36,874 bases of DNA from Spirochaetaceae bacterium (GTDB lineage Bacteria; Spirochaetota; Spirochaetia; DSM-27196; PWMO01): positions 1 to 36,874 of the forward strand of contig REDW01000142.1 in the NCBI GenBank assembly GCA_007693325.1, in the 5' to 3' direction. Made by a program: the position numbers and the translations under genes. Under the pieces are notes generated by a model that had not been told where the DNA came from, made no database searches, and saw only the letters and a program-made list of their open reading frames with translations. Shown here piece after piece: positions 16,839 through 24,590 of this stretch. The stretch's first letter is position 1; each line of letters opens with the position of its first letter.

Positions 16839-17921
16839 ATGAAGAATCGTGATCGGGTGCTTCTCGCGCTGAACGGGGAGCGTCCGGACCGGTGCCCGAT
16901 GCAGGTCAGTTTCACACCGGAGTTTGCACAGCGGCTGCGCCAGGATATGGCGCTTTGCAGCGGTGACGCAGAACACAATCCGCACGGCGGTGGTAATCCC
17001 TACGACCTCGAGCGCGCCCTCGATGAAGACCTGCTGTTGACCTCGGTAGGCTGGGCCAACTCCTATTACGGTGGCGGCCAGAGCTACACCGACGAATGGG
17101 GCATCGGCTTTCGCCGCGCCGAGTATACAACCAAGTTTGGAACCGGCAGCTATACCGAGATCACCTCGCACCCGCTGGCCGACGACGCAGCGCTCTCCGA
17201 CTACGTTGCTCCCGATCCCCATCGCAGTGAGCTGTACCAGGAACCGGCGCGGGTTGTGCGGGAGTACAAGGATCAGTACTGGATAACCGGGGTGACGGTC
17301 TGTACCATTTTCGAGACCGCCTGGGCTCTGCGGGGGCTCGACCGCTTGCTGATGGACCTGTCTTTGAATCCCGATGTAGCAGAAGCAATTCTGGATATCC
17401 CGTTCCATTTTCACCTGAGTGCGGCAAAACGGCTGGCTGAACTCGGCGTGGATATGATATGGACCGGCGATGACATCGGCGCCCAGTCTTCCATGATCAT
17501 GTCGCCCGAGATGTGGCGCAGCTTTCTCAAGCCCAGAATGGCCCGGTTTGTCTCGGAGGTGAAGGCAATCAACCCGCAGCTCAAGGTTGCGTACCATTCC
17601 GATGGCGCCATCTGGCCGGTTGTCCCCGATCTGATCGAGATCGGTATCGATGTGCTGAACCCGCTTCAGCCGGCAAGCATGGATCCGGCCGAGGTGAAGC
17701 GGCTCTACGGCGATAAGCTTTGCTTCTGGGGTTCGATAGACGAGCAGTATACGCTTCCGTTTGGCAGTCCTCAGGAGGTCAGCAATGAGGTGCGCAAACG
17801 GATGGAAACAGTGGGGAAGGATGGAGGGCTGATTCTGGGGCCAACGCACCACGTTCAGCTCGATACTCCCATGGAGAACTTCTGGGCCATGGTGGATACC
17901 ATCCGCGAGGGCTACCAATGA
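16839..17921 (+). CDS. Uroporphyrinogen-decarboxylase-superfamily protein, first of two
   Basis: The 360-residue cytoplasmic protein has the URO-D/MtaA TIM-barrel pattern: N-terminal RDRVLLALNGERPDRCP (4-20), a central MIWTGDDIGAQSSMIMSPEMW block (about 206-226), then AYHSDGAIWPVVPDLIEIGIDVLNPLQP (251-278). It lacks the RQAGR block of true haem-pathway HemE. Corrinoid methyltransferases of the superfamily have a zinc-binding HxCG, but here the site reads HSDG (His253, Asp255), with a His pair near the C-terminus (337-338). The reaction is unknown. Leading a sugar-transporter operon, it is more likely to act on a sugar-derived compound than in haem synthesis. GAGGGA serves as ribosome site. 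Confidence 0.85.
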   Translation: MKNRDRVLLALNGERPDRCPMQVSFTPEFAQRLRQDMALCSGDAEHNPHGGGNPYDLERALDEDLLLTSVGWANSYYGGGQSYTDEWGIGFRRAEYTTKFGTGSYTEITSHPLADDAALSDYVAPDPHRSELYQEPARVVREYKDQYWITGVTVCTIFETAWALRGLDRLLMDLSLNPDVAEAILDIPFHFHLSAAKRLAELGVDMIWTGDDIGAQSSMIMSPEMWRSFLKPRMARFVSEVKAINPQLKVAYHSDGAIWPVVPDLIEIGIDVLNPLQPASMDPAEVKRLYGDKLCFWGSIDEQYTLPFGSPQEVSNEVRKRMETVGKDGGLILGPTHHVQLDTPMENFWAMVDTIREGYQ

Positions 17922-17978
17922 TAGGCAGACGGGTGCAACAAGTGCCGCTTTGTCTATCGGTACTGCAGAAACGTCCAT

Positions 17979-17993
17979 TTCGCTGTCAGCGAA
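17979..17993 (+). promoter_or_regulatory. Short hairpin after the first URO-D gene
   Basis: TTCGCT and AGCGAA pair perfectly around a 3-base loop. There is no T-run, so it is not an intrinsic terminator. It could shield the 3' end of the upstream mRNA or be a protein site. Confidence 0.35.
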
Positions 17994-18016
17994 GGCGTGA
18001 GATAGTCATTGAAAAC

Positions 18017-18080
18017 GAAGGTCCGGGCAGTCCAGCGCGGCGTATCGGACCTTCAACAACTCTTTCAGATTTTTCTGAAA
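18017..18080 (+). promoter_or_regulatory. Structured leader ahead of the sugar-binding-protein gene
   Basis: Two hairpins follow one another. GAAGGTCCG (18017-18025) pairs exactly with CGGACCTTC (18046-18054) across a 20-base loop. TTTCAG (18063-18068) pairs with CTGAAA (18075-18080), and AGGAGG follows at once (18081-18086). The second stem ends at the ribosome site of the binding-protein gene, so folding could set its translation. I recognise no known riboswitch. Confidence 0.5.
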
Positions 18081-18090
18081 AGGAGGACGT

Positions 18091-19107
18091 ATGAAGAGGT
18101 TAGTAGCAGTTCTTGGTCTGTGTGTCGTACTGCTGTTTGTGGTAGCGGCACTTGGTCTGGCCGAAGGTCAGCAGGAGAGGATGGAGGCCGGCGAGAAGCA
18201 CTTCGAGGGGATCAACATCGTATTCTTCCCCGGTGGTCCTGAGGGCGGCCCGTTTGCATCGATTGTCTACAACGGTGCTCGCGCGGCGGAGTACGATCTG
18301 GGCGTCAACGTGGAGTACGTCTGGTCAGACTGGCTGCCGGACAGAATGATTGCGCAGTTCCGTGATGCGGTTGCGCGCCGACCGGACGGGATCGCGGTGA
18401 TGGGACATCCCGGGGTAGCTGCCCTTGGACCGCTGGTGGATGACGCCAGAGCTCGCGGAATAATCGTAACCAGCCAGAATACTCAGCTGCCCGAGATCGA
18501 AGAAAAGTACAAAGCGGACGGTTTTGGCTACGTTGGTCAGGATCTCTACGCATCAGGCAGAATGCTTGCCGAGGGCGCTGCGCAGCGCGCTGGTGTCGGC
18601 AGCGGCGACCGGGCGATGGTATGGGGACTGCTCGGGCAGGAAACCCGCGGTTTGCGCACCAGGGGTGCGATTGAGGCTCTCGAGGACATGGGATTGACCG
18701 TAGACTACATCGAGATCTCCGATGCGGTGAATTCCGACCCGGCACAGGGGACTCCGGTAGTCACCAGCTACATTGCATCCAACCCCGATGTCAAGCTGAT
18801 CATCACCGACCACGGAGCGCTGACCGCAACCGTCGGTACCTACCTCAGAGCGGCACGCCGCAATCCGGGGGATATCTACGTCGGTGGTTTCGATTTGAGC
18901 GCGGCCACAGTTGATGCAATCAACAGCGGCTTTCTGGGCGTTGTGCTGGACCAGCAGCCGTGGCTGCAGGGTTACCTGCCGATACTGCAGATCGCTCTGA
19001 CCGCAAAGTACGGTTTCTCGGGCCTGCACATCGATACCGGCGCGGCGTTGATCGACGAATCCAACATTGACTTTGTGGCACCGCTGGCCGAGCGGGGAAT
19101 CCGGTAG
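18091..19107 (+). CDS. Ribose-type ABC transporter sugar-binding protein
   Basis: Periplasmic binding protein of the ribose/galactose (RbsB-like) class, 338 residues. The signal peptide MKRLVAVLGLCVVLLFVVAALGLAEG ends near residue 26. The mature part has INIVFFPGGPEGGPFASIVYNGARAA, then DRMIAQFRDAVARRPDGIAVMGHPG, SDPAQGTPVVTSYIASNPDVKLIITDHGALT and IYVGGFDLSAATVDAINSG, the usual order of the two lobes. AAAAGGAGG gives an excellent ribosome site. It is the third-partner gene of the ATPase and permease downstream. Ligand unknown; the araBD neighbours suggest a pentose or pentose derivative. Confidence 0.92.
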   Translation: MKRLVAVLGLCVVLLFVVAALGLAEGQQERMEAGEKHFEGINIVFFPGGPEGGPFASIVYNGARAAEYDLGVNVEYVWSDWLPDRMIAQFRDAVARRPDGIAVMGHPGVAALGPLVDDARARGIIVTSQNTQLPEIEEKYKADGFGYVGQDLYASGRMLAEGAAQRAGVGSGDRAMVWGLLGQETRGLRTRGAIEALEDMGLTVDYIEISDAVNSDPAQGTPVVTSYIASNPDVKLIITDHGALTATVGTYLRAARRNPGDIYVGGFDLSAATVDAINSGFLGVVLDQQPWLQGYLPILQIALTAKYGFSGLHIDTGAALIDESNIDFVAPLAERGIR

Positions 19108-19147
19108 TCCTCGGTATATATTGACAGTCGCTTTTGTATCCGGCGCT

Positions 19148-19162
19148 CCGCGCGTTGCGCGG
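19148..19162 (+). promoter_or_regulatory. GC-rich hairpin between binding-protein and ATPase genes
   Basis: CCGCGC and GCGCGG pair around a GTT loop, 40 bp after the binding-protein stop and 33 bp before the ATPase start. There is no T-run. As with the hairpin at 1202-1227, it probably protects the binding-protein mRNA from 3' decay. Confidence 0.45.
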
Positions 19163-19195
19163 GGCCGCCGTGATTTCTCCGAGGAGGGAACACTG

Positions 19196-19993
19196 ATGTC
19201 AGATAGTGCAGCGGTTACAGACAAGCAGACCACCGAATATGACAAGCTGCTCGAGATGCGCGATGTACACAAGTCGTTCGGCCACGTGAACGTGCTCCAG
19301 GGCATCAATTTTCACGTCAATAAATGCGAGATTGTGGCCCTGGTTGGAGACAACGGGGCAGGCAAGTCTACGTTGATCAAGACTATAACCGGAGTTCACA
19401 GGCCCAACAAGGGCGAAATCTACTTCAAGGGCAAGAGAATCACTATTCACTCGGTTGCGCAGTCGCGCGCTCTGGGCATCGAAACGGTCTACCAGGAACG
19501 CGCGCTTGCGGATCAGCAGAGTATGTGGCGCAATATGTTTGCCGGCCGCGAGATTACTAACAAGCTGGGTATAATCAACGTCAAGAAAGAGAAGCTTGAG
19601 ACCGAGCGACTGCTGCGCGACAGCATGGGCTTTACGTCCAAGGCGATTACGGTTGACTCCCAGGTGATGTTCCTCTCCGGGGGCGAGAAACAGGGTGTTG
19701 CAATCGGCAGGGCTCTCTATTTCGACGCTGAGCTCATTATTCTGGATGAACCAACCATGGGGCTGTCTCTGTCCGAAACAAAAAAGGTCCTGGATTTTAC
19801 CCGAAGCATCAAGGATCACGGCAAATCTGCCATCTTCATCAGTCACAATTTCTACCATATCTACCCGGCAGCCGACCGGTTTGTGATTCTGGACCGCGGC
19901 AAGATTGCAGGCGATGTCAGGAAATCCGAGATTACCCAGGACGATCTGGTGCAGAAGATGGAAAACCTGGCCAGGACCGGGGTGTTCGAGTAA
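19196..19993 (+). CDS. Sugar ABC transporter ATPase, single-domain
   Basis: ATP-hydrolysing subunit of the ribose-type importer, 265 residues. Walker A is GDNGAGKST (51-59), Q-loop VYQE (98-101), signature LSGGEKQ (160-166), Walker B LIILDEP (180-186) and switch His ISHN (215-218). RbsA-type ATPases usually have two fused cassettes of about 500 residues; this one has only one, like FrcA. It should therefore work as a homodimer. ATG 19196 is chosen because GAGGAGG lies 8 bases upstream and homology begins after it; the open frame continues upstream into the binding-protein gene. Confidence 0.92.
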   Translation: MSDSAAVTDKQTTEYDKLLEMRDVHKSFGHVNVLQGINFHVNKCEIVALVGDNGAGKSTLIKTITGVHRPNKGEIYFKGKRITIHSVAQSRALGIETVYQERALADQQSMWRNMFAGREITNKLGIINVKKEKLETERLLRDSMGFTSKAITVDSQVMFLSGGEKQGVAIGRALYFDAELIILDEPTMGLSLSETKKVLDFTRSIKDHGKSAIFISHNFYHIYPAADRFVILDRGKIAGDVRKSEITQDDLVQKMENLARTGVFE

Positions 19994-20013
19994 CCGAGGA
20001 AGGGGTACCCACC

Positions 20014-20976
20014 ATGTTGAAAAAGCCAATGCGCCTGGAACACAAACTCGATCTCAGCATACTGATTGTCTTCTTTTCGGTGTTCATTCTGTTCTTCATC
20101 GCGAATCCCGGGGTGTTCTCCCGGTTCGACATCTACTACTCGTTTATGTCAACCATTCCGTTCATCGCAATCCTGGCGCTGTCGGTTACGCTGGTTGTAG
20201 TGCTCGGGATGATGGACCTGTCGTTTCCGTCGGTGCTGGCGTTTTCCGCCTGGGTCTTCGGGACCGTATTCACCAACACCGGCAGCATGCTGCTGGCGGT
20301 TATCTGCTGCATTGCCGTGGGTACCGCCTGCGGATTCGTCAATTCAATCCTGGTGGTGCGTATCGGCGTTCCTTCGCTGGTGGCAACCATCGGATCGATG
20401 TTCTTCTGGCGCGGAGCGGTCAACATGGTTGCCCGGGGGCGTGGAATTTCGCTGGTGGGCGCGATGGACACGTTTCTGTTCCGGGCATTTGTTGGACGTA
20501 TCGGGGGTGTCATCCCGGCGCAGTTCTTGTGGATGATTGCCGCGGCGCTGTTCTTCGGGGTGCTGCTGAAACGGCACCGCTTCGGTTCGCACCTGCTGTT
20601 TGTGGGTGACAACGAGCAGAGCGCCGCAATGATGGGCATCAACGTCAAGAGGGTCAAGACCATCGCTTTCATGCAGGTGGGCGCGTGCGCGGCCTTTGTC
20701 GGTATCCTCTCCACGCTGGAAGTCACCTATTTCTGGCCGAGTCAGGGACAGGGTTACCTGATGTCAGCGCTTGCGGCGGTCTTTGTCGGGGGGACTTCGG
20801 TGTTTGGTGGAATGGGAACGATCCTCGGTACCTTCCTGGGCGCCCTGCTCATCGGCTCACTGGAGGCCGGGATTATCTCGTCGGGTTTGAGCGGCTTCTG
20901 GATCCAGTTCATCTACGGCCTGCTGATTATGGTTTCGGTATCGACGTATGCAACTATGATGAAGAAGCGGGGCTGA
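20014..20976 (+). CDS. Ribose-type sugar ABC transporter permease
   Basis: Inner-membrane permease of the RbsC class (BPD_transp_2), 320 residues with eight to ten hydrophobic segments from about residue 15 onward. Conserved blocks are ILALSVTLVVVLGMMDLSFPSVLAF, GFVNSILVVRIGVPSLVATIGSMFFWRG, HLLFVGDNEQSAAMMGINVKRVK and ALAAVFVGGTSVFGGMGTILGTFLGALLIG, in family order. GAGGAAGGGG precedes the ATG. It is 20 bp after the ATPase, and only one base separates its stop from the next start, so it is clearly operonic. Confidence 0.93.
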   Translation: MLKKPMRLEHKLDLSILIVFFSVFILFFIANPGVFSRFDIYYSFMSTIPFIAILALSVTLVVVLGMMDLSFPSVLAFSAWVFGTVFTNTGSMLLAVICCIAVGTACGFVNSILVVRIGVPSLVATIGSMFFWRGAVNMVARGRGISLVGAMDTFLFRAFVGRIGGVIPAQFLWMIAAALFFGVLLKRHRFGSHLLFVGDNEQSAAMMGINVKRVKTIAFMQVGACAAFVGILSTLEVTYFWPSQGQGYLMSALAAVFVGGTSVFGGMGTILGTFLGALLIGSLEAGIISSGLSGFWIQFIYGLLIMVSVSTYATMMKKRG

Positions 20977-20977
20977 C

Positions 20978-22051
20978 GTGGTCCTGCAGAACAAGCCGGA
21001 TTTTGACGACGCCATGGCCAGGGTGGAGGCGTGGTTCGATGGCGCCATCGTTGATCGCGTTCCGGTGCGCTTCACACGCCATAACGCCTTTGCCGAGCAG
21101 GTGGATGACGCGGACCCTGAGCGCTGGGGTAGCCTCAGAGAGCGCTGGTTTGATGTAGAGTACCAGATCGAACGTTATCTACGCTCGATCGAAGCCAAGG
21201 TGTTCCTGGCCGAGACTTTCCCGGTCTACTGGCCCAATCTTGGTCCCGAGGTCTACGCGGCCTTCCACGGCTGCCCGCTGGAGTACGGCGAGACAACCTC
21301 GTGGTCGACGCACCCGGTCCGCGAGTGGCCGGATGCCGAGAAGCTGCAATTTGACCGCGGCAATCAGTACTTCCGCAAAGTCGAGGAGCTCACCGCTGCT
21401 GCCCTGGCGGTGTGTAACAACCGGTTCATGGTGGGCTACACCGATCTGCATCCCGGCGCGGACTGCGCCATGGCGTGGCGTGGCGCTGACCGGCTCTGCA
21501 TGGATCTGTACGATACACCGCAGCAGGCCAAAGCGCTGGCTGAGCGCGGCGCAGAGCATTTTTTCGAGATCTACGATCATTTCGACGGCATTCTGAAGCA
21601 GCACGGGCAGCTCTCGGTGACCTGGATGGAGATCCCGTCGCGAGGCAAATTGCATATTCCGAGCTGTGATCTGGCCGCGATGATCTCCGAACAGCAGTTC
21701 AAAGATCTTGCACTTCCGATCATCGAGCGTGAAGTCAGGCACATGACGCACAACATTTTCCACATTGACGGCAAGGGTGTGGCGCGTCATCTCGAACAGC
21801 TTCTGCGCATCCCCGAGATCCAGGCCTACCAGTGGGTGCAGGGTGTTGGTGAAGACCAACCGATCATGCAGTGGGTGCCGCTGATCGAGCGCATTCAGAC
21901 CGCCGGGAAGTCGGTGGTTGTAGACCTGCAGCCCGATGAGCTCGATCCGTTCATGCAGGCAGTGCGGCCCGAGGGGATATTTCTGTGCCTGCCCTCGGCC
22001 AGCGAGGAGCAGGAACGGACGTTGCTGAAGCGGATAGAGAAATGGACCTAA
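20978..22051 (+). CDS. URO-D-like protein, second of two, divergent
   Basis: The 357-residue soluble protein has the layout of the URO-D/methionine-synthase barrel superfamily. The N-terminal MARVEAWFDGAIVDRVPVRF (14-33) parallels the opening block of URO-D proteins. A central region follows with YTDLHPGADCAMAWRGADRLCMDLYDTPQQAKAL, then HNIFHIDGKGVARHLEQLLRIPEIQAYQWV. The HIDG (His262, Asp264) aligns with HSDG of the first URO-D gene. Similarity between the two is low, so they are not a recent duplication. The GTG start follows the permease stop by one base, without a strong ribosome site. Function unknown; it probably acts on the same compound class as its partner. Confidence 0.75.
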   Translation: MVLQNKPDFDDAMARVEAWFDGAIVDRVPVRFTRHNAFAEQVDDADPERWGSLRERWFDVEYQIERYLRSIEAKVFLAETFPVYWPNLGPEVYAAFHGCPLEYGETTSWSTHPVREWPDAEKLQFDRGNQYFRKVEELTAAALAVCNNRFMVGYTDLHPGADCAMAWRGADRLCMDLYDTPQQAKALAERGAEHFFEIYDHFDGILKQHGQLSVTWMEIPSRGKLHIPSCDLAAMISEQQFKDLALPIIEREVRHMTHNIFHIDGKGVARHLEQLLRIPEIQAYQWVQGVGEDQPIMQWVPLIERIQTAGKSVVVDLQPDELDPFMQAVRPEGIFLCLPSASEEQERTLLKRIEKWT

Positions 22052-22104
22052 CGCACAACGACGAGGCAGAGTCACCTGTGCGATTAACCGAGTAGGAGAG
22101 TCTT

Positions 22105-23490
22105 ATGTTAACGGCCAGAGTCGGGTTTATCGTGTACGGGGTACACAAAGATGGTTTGAAGGATCCAATGGGCACGCCCTTCATTGATGATGGGCTGATC
22201 GAAAGCAACAAACAGGCCTTGAAGGACGCAGGGCTGCAGCTGGTTGAGTATCCGATTGTGGTTGCCTCCAAGAAGGAGGCGCGCGAATGCATGTACCACT
22301 TCAAGGTAAAGGAAGAAGTGGATGCGATCATCCTCTACTCCGGTACCTGGGTCTGGGCGGCACATCTTATTGCGGCGGTTCGCGATTATGCCTCCACCGG
22401 CAATGGTATCCTGCTGTGGAACGACCCTGGCGGGCAGAGCTGGGGAGGTTCGGTCGGTGGATTGGTACTGCACGCCGCGATGCGCGAGATAGGCTTGAGT
22501 CACCGTTTTGTCTACGCTGCCGCCACTGAAAGCGGCACAATAACCAGGATTTCTGCATGGTGCCGCGCCAGCGCCGTGAAGCGACAGCTAAACCAATCCA
22601 CCTATGGCGTACTCGGCGGACGCGGCATGGGGCAGACGTGCGGTGTGGCAGATCCTTCGCAATGGATGAAGCTGTTTGGCGTAGACCTGGATTCGCGTGA
22701 CACAACGCGGCTGTTGCATCTTGCCAACAGTGTTGCCACATCCGAGATAGATCAGGCGCGAGAACGAATAACGCCCCTATTCTCTGAGCCGGTCCCCACA
22801 ACCGACGCTGCCGATCGTTCGATTCGTCTGTATCTGGCGCTGAAGAAGATAATGGCAGAAGAGGAGTGGGCGGGCTACGTGATACAGTCGTTTCCCGGAT
22901 TGGGCGATGACTATTCGGCAACCAGTTTTCCCCAGAGCATGATGCTGGAGGATCGTGTGGCCAGCATGACGCTGAGCGATTTCAACTCGCTTCTGACCGT
23001 TATTCTGTTGAATGCTCTGAGTGCTGAACCGGTCTACTACGGAGACCTGCAGCACATCAACAAGGCAACCGGGGAAATGCGGATAGTCTGTGACGGGGCG
23101 TGCCCGCCGTCGCTTGCGGGAACGGTCAAGCCGGCCGCTTTTTCCAGGCACGGAATTGAGACCGAAGGGGCCGCCGGAGGCCTGGCCGTGCAGCTGGTGT
23201 GCAAACCGGGCAACGGTGTCATGGCGCGGGTTGGACGCCGCGATGGGGAGTTTGAGCTGATTGTCTGCCGCTGTTCCATGTTTGAGCCGGGCGCAGATGT
23301 TGTGCAGGAGCTGTTGGAAGAATGTGGAATTCCCTTCTGGCCGCACGCGTTCATCAAGGTTGAAGCGGACCTGGATACCTTGATAGAGTCGTGGAGCAAC
23401 GAGTACGGCTGCATTGCGTATGGCGCCCATCTCTACGAAGACTTGGTGGCATTCGGAGAACAGGCCGGTATCCGGGTTATTGCGTTATAG
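22105..23490 (+). CDS. L-fucose-isomerase-like protein lacking the catalytic Glu
   Basis: The 461-residue protein resembles the L-fucose/L-arabinose isomerase superfamily: N-terminal Rossmann-like lobe (VGFIVYGVHKDGLKDP), a GTWVWAAHLIAAV block near 82, LLWNDPGGQSWGGSVGGLVLHA, and a C-terminal region with DFNSLLTVILLNALSAEPVYYGD. E. coli FucI has Glu337-Asn-Asp339 and Asp361 in the active site. With identical 24-residue spacing this protein has Leu290-Ser-Asp292 and Asp314. The catalytic, metal-binding Glu is thus replaced by Leu, and an aldose-ketose isomerase activity is doubtful. TAGGAGAG precedes the ATG. Operon position ties it to the URO-D-like proteins and transporter. The FucI residues are from memory. 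Confidence 0.8.
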   Translation: MLTARVGFIVYGVHKDGLKDPMGTPFIDDGLIESNKQALKDAGLQLVEYPIVVASKKEARECMYHFKVKEEVDAIILYSGTWVWAAHLIAAVRDYASTGNGILLWNDPGGQSWGGSVGGLVLHAAMREIGLSHRFVYAAATESGTITRISAWCRASAVKRQLNQSTYGVLGGRGMGQTCGVADPSQWMKLFGVDLDSRDTTRLLHLANSVATSEIDQARERITPLFSEPVPTTDAADRSIRLYLALKKIMAEEEWAGYVIQSFPGLGDDYSATSFPQSMMLEDRVASMTLSDFNSLLTVILLNALSAEPVYYGDLQHINKATGEMRIVCDGACPPSLAGTVKPAAFSRHGIETEGAAGGLAVQLVCKPGNGVMARVGRRDGEFELIVCRCSMFEPGADVVQELLEECGIPFWPHAFIKVEADLDTLIESWSNEYGCIAYGAHLYEDLVAFGEQAGIRVIAL

Positions 23491-23502
23491 TCCGGCGCGT
23501 TC

Positions 23503-24561
23503 ATGGCAACAATCAAAGATGTAGCACGCATGGCCGGGGTCTCGATTGGTACCGTTGATCGCGTTCTGAACAATCGCGGGCGGGTGGCGCGCGAGACCTT
23601 TCGGCGTGTGCAGCAGGCTATAGAGGAACTGAATTACTCACCCAATCTGACCGCGCGTCATCTCTCGATGGCCAAGGCAATCAACTTTGGTGTCATGATG
23701 CCTCGGGTCGATCAGGACAGCGGCTACTGGGCGATGCCGCAGAGCGGCATCGCCCGCGCGGCACGCGACCTCGCCTTCCACAAGGTTTCCGCGCAGCATT
23801 TCTACTTTGACCGCCATTGCCCGGATTCGTTCGAGCGCTGCTGCAGAAAGGTGAGGAGCGCCGAACTCGACGGCCTGCTGATTGCGCCGGTTCTGTCGCG
23901 TCCGGCGCAGCGATTCCTGGACACAATGACTGACGAGAACCACACAGCGGTGGTGCTGTTTGACTCGCGCGTTGAGGCCGATGGGCGCTATACGTTCGTA
24001 GGGCAGGATCCTTTTGACAGCGGGGTTGTTGCCGGCAAGATGCTGCGGATTCTGATGCGTACAACGGGCACGGTGGTGGTAATCACCGTGGGTACCGACG
24101 ACTACCATCTGGAGCGCAGGGCCGAGGGGATTCAGCACTTCTTCGTGGATACGCCCGCCGTGAGAATTGAGCAGATTTCGCTGGTGGAAGGGCCCGGGAT
24201 CGATCCTAACGCTGAGCTGACGCGCCGTCTGCCACGCGATCTTGCCGGTGTTGAGGGAATCTTTGTCACCAACGCGCTGAGCCACATCATGGTGGAGTAC
24301 ATCCAGAAGCAGGGTGAGGCGCGCCACATCCCGTTGATTGCCTACGACCTGATCCCGCAAAACATCGCATACCTGCGAGAAGGCAAGATCGACTTTGTGA
24401 TCAGTCAGGAACCCGAGACGCAGGGCTATGAAGCGCTCTACGAGCTCTACCGGCAGGTGGTGCTCGGCTCGGCGCCGGCTGAGACTATCGGTATGCCGAT
24501 TGAACTGGTTACCAGGGAGAACCTGGATTCGTACCTGAACGCCCGCCCGGACAGTTTGTAG
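23503..24561 (+). CDS. LacI-family transcriptional regulator of the sugar locus
   Basis: The 352-residue regulator has an N-terminal helix-turn-helix at residues 3-24 (TIKDVARMAGVSIGTVDRVL) and the hinge NYSPNLTARHLSMAKAI. A periplasmic-binding-protein-like effector domain follows, with FDSRVEADGRYTFVGQDPFDSGVVAGKML and VEGIFVTNALSHIMVEYI. The GTVDRVLNNRGRV variant and the sensor resemble LacI regulators of ribose-type transport operons. It starts 12 bp after the isomerase-like gene, so it is probably the last gene of the operon and controls the divergent promoters at 16676-16791. It converges on topA across a 29-bp gap with a palindrome but no T-run. Confidence 0.92.
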   Translation: MATIKDVARMAGVSIGTVDRVLNNRGRVARETFRRVQQAIEELNYSPNLTARHLSMAKAINFGVMMPRVDQDSGYWAMPQSGIARAARDLAFHKVSAQHFYFDRHCPDSFERCCRKVRSAELDGLLIAPVLSRPAQRFLDTMTDENHTAVVLFDSRVEADGRYTFVGQDPFDSGVVAGKMLRILMRTTGTVVVITVGTDDYHLERRAEGIQHFFVDTPAVRIEQISLVEGPGIDPNAELTRRLPRDLAGVEGIFVTNALSHIMVEYIQKQGEARHIPLIAYDLIPQNIAYLREGKIDFVISQEPETQGYEALYELYRQVVLGSAPAETIGMPIELVTRENLDSYLNARPDSL

Positions 24562-24590
24562 CGCCCCGCGGCGCGCTGCGCAGCGACTGA

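Noticed and set aside
22107-22113. GTTAACG at the start of the isomerase-like gene, matching the palindrome near the operon promoter
   Set aside because: A 7-base match is expected by chance in a window this size, and it lies inside codons 1-3, far from a promoter.
24574-24585. Perfect 12-bp palindrome CGCTGCGCAGCG between the LacI gene and topA
   Set aside because: It has no loop to form a good hairpin and no T-run on either strand, so I do not call it a terminator.
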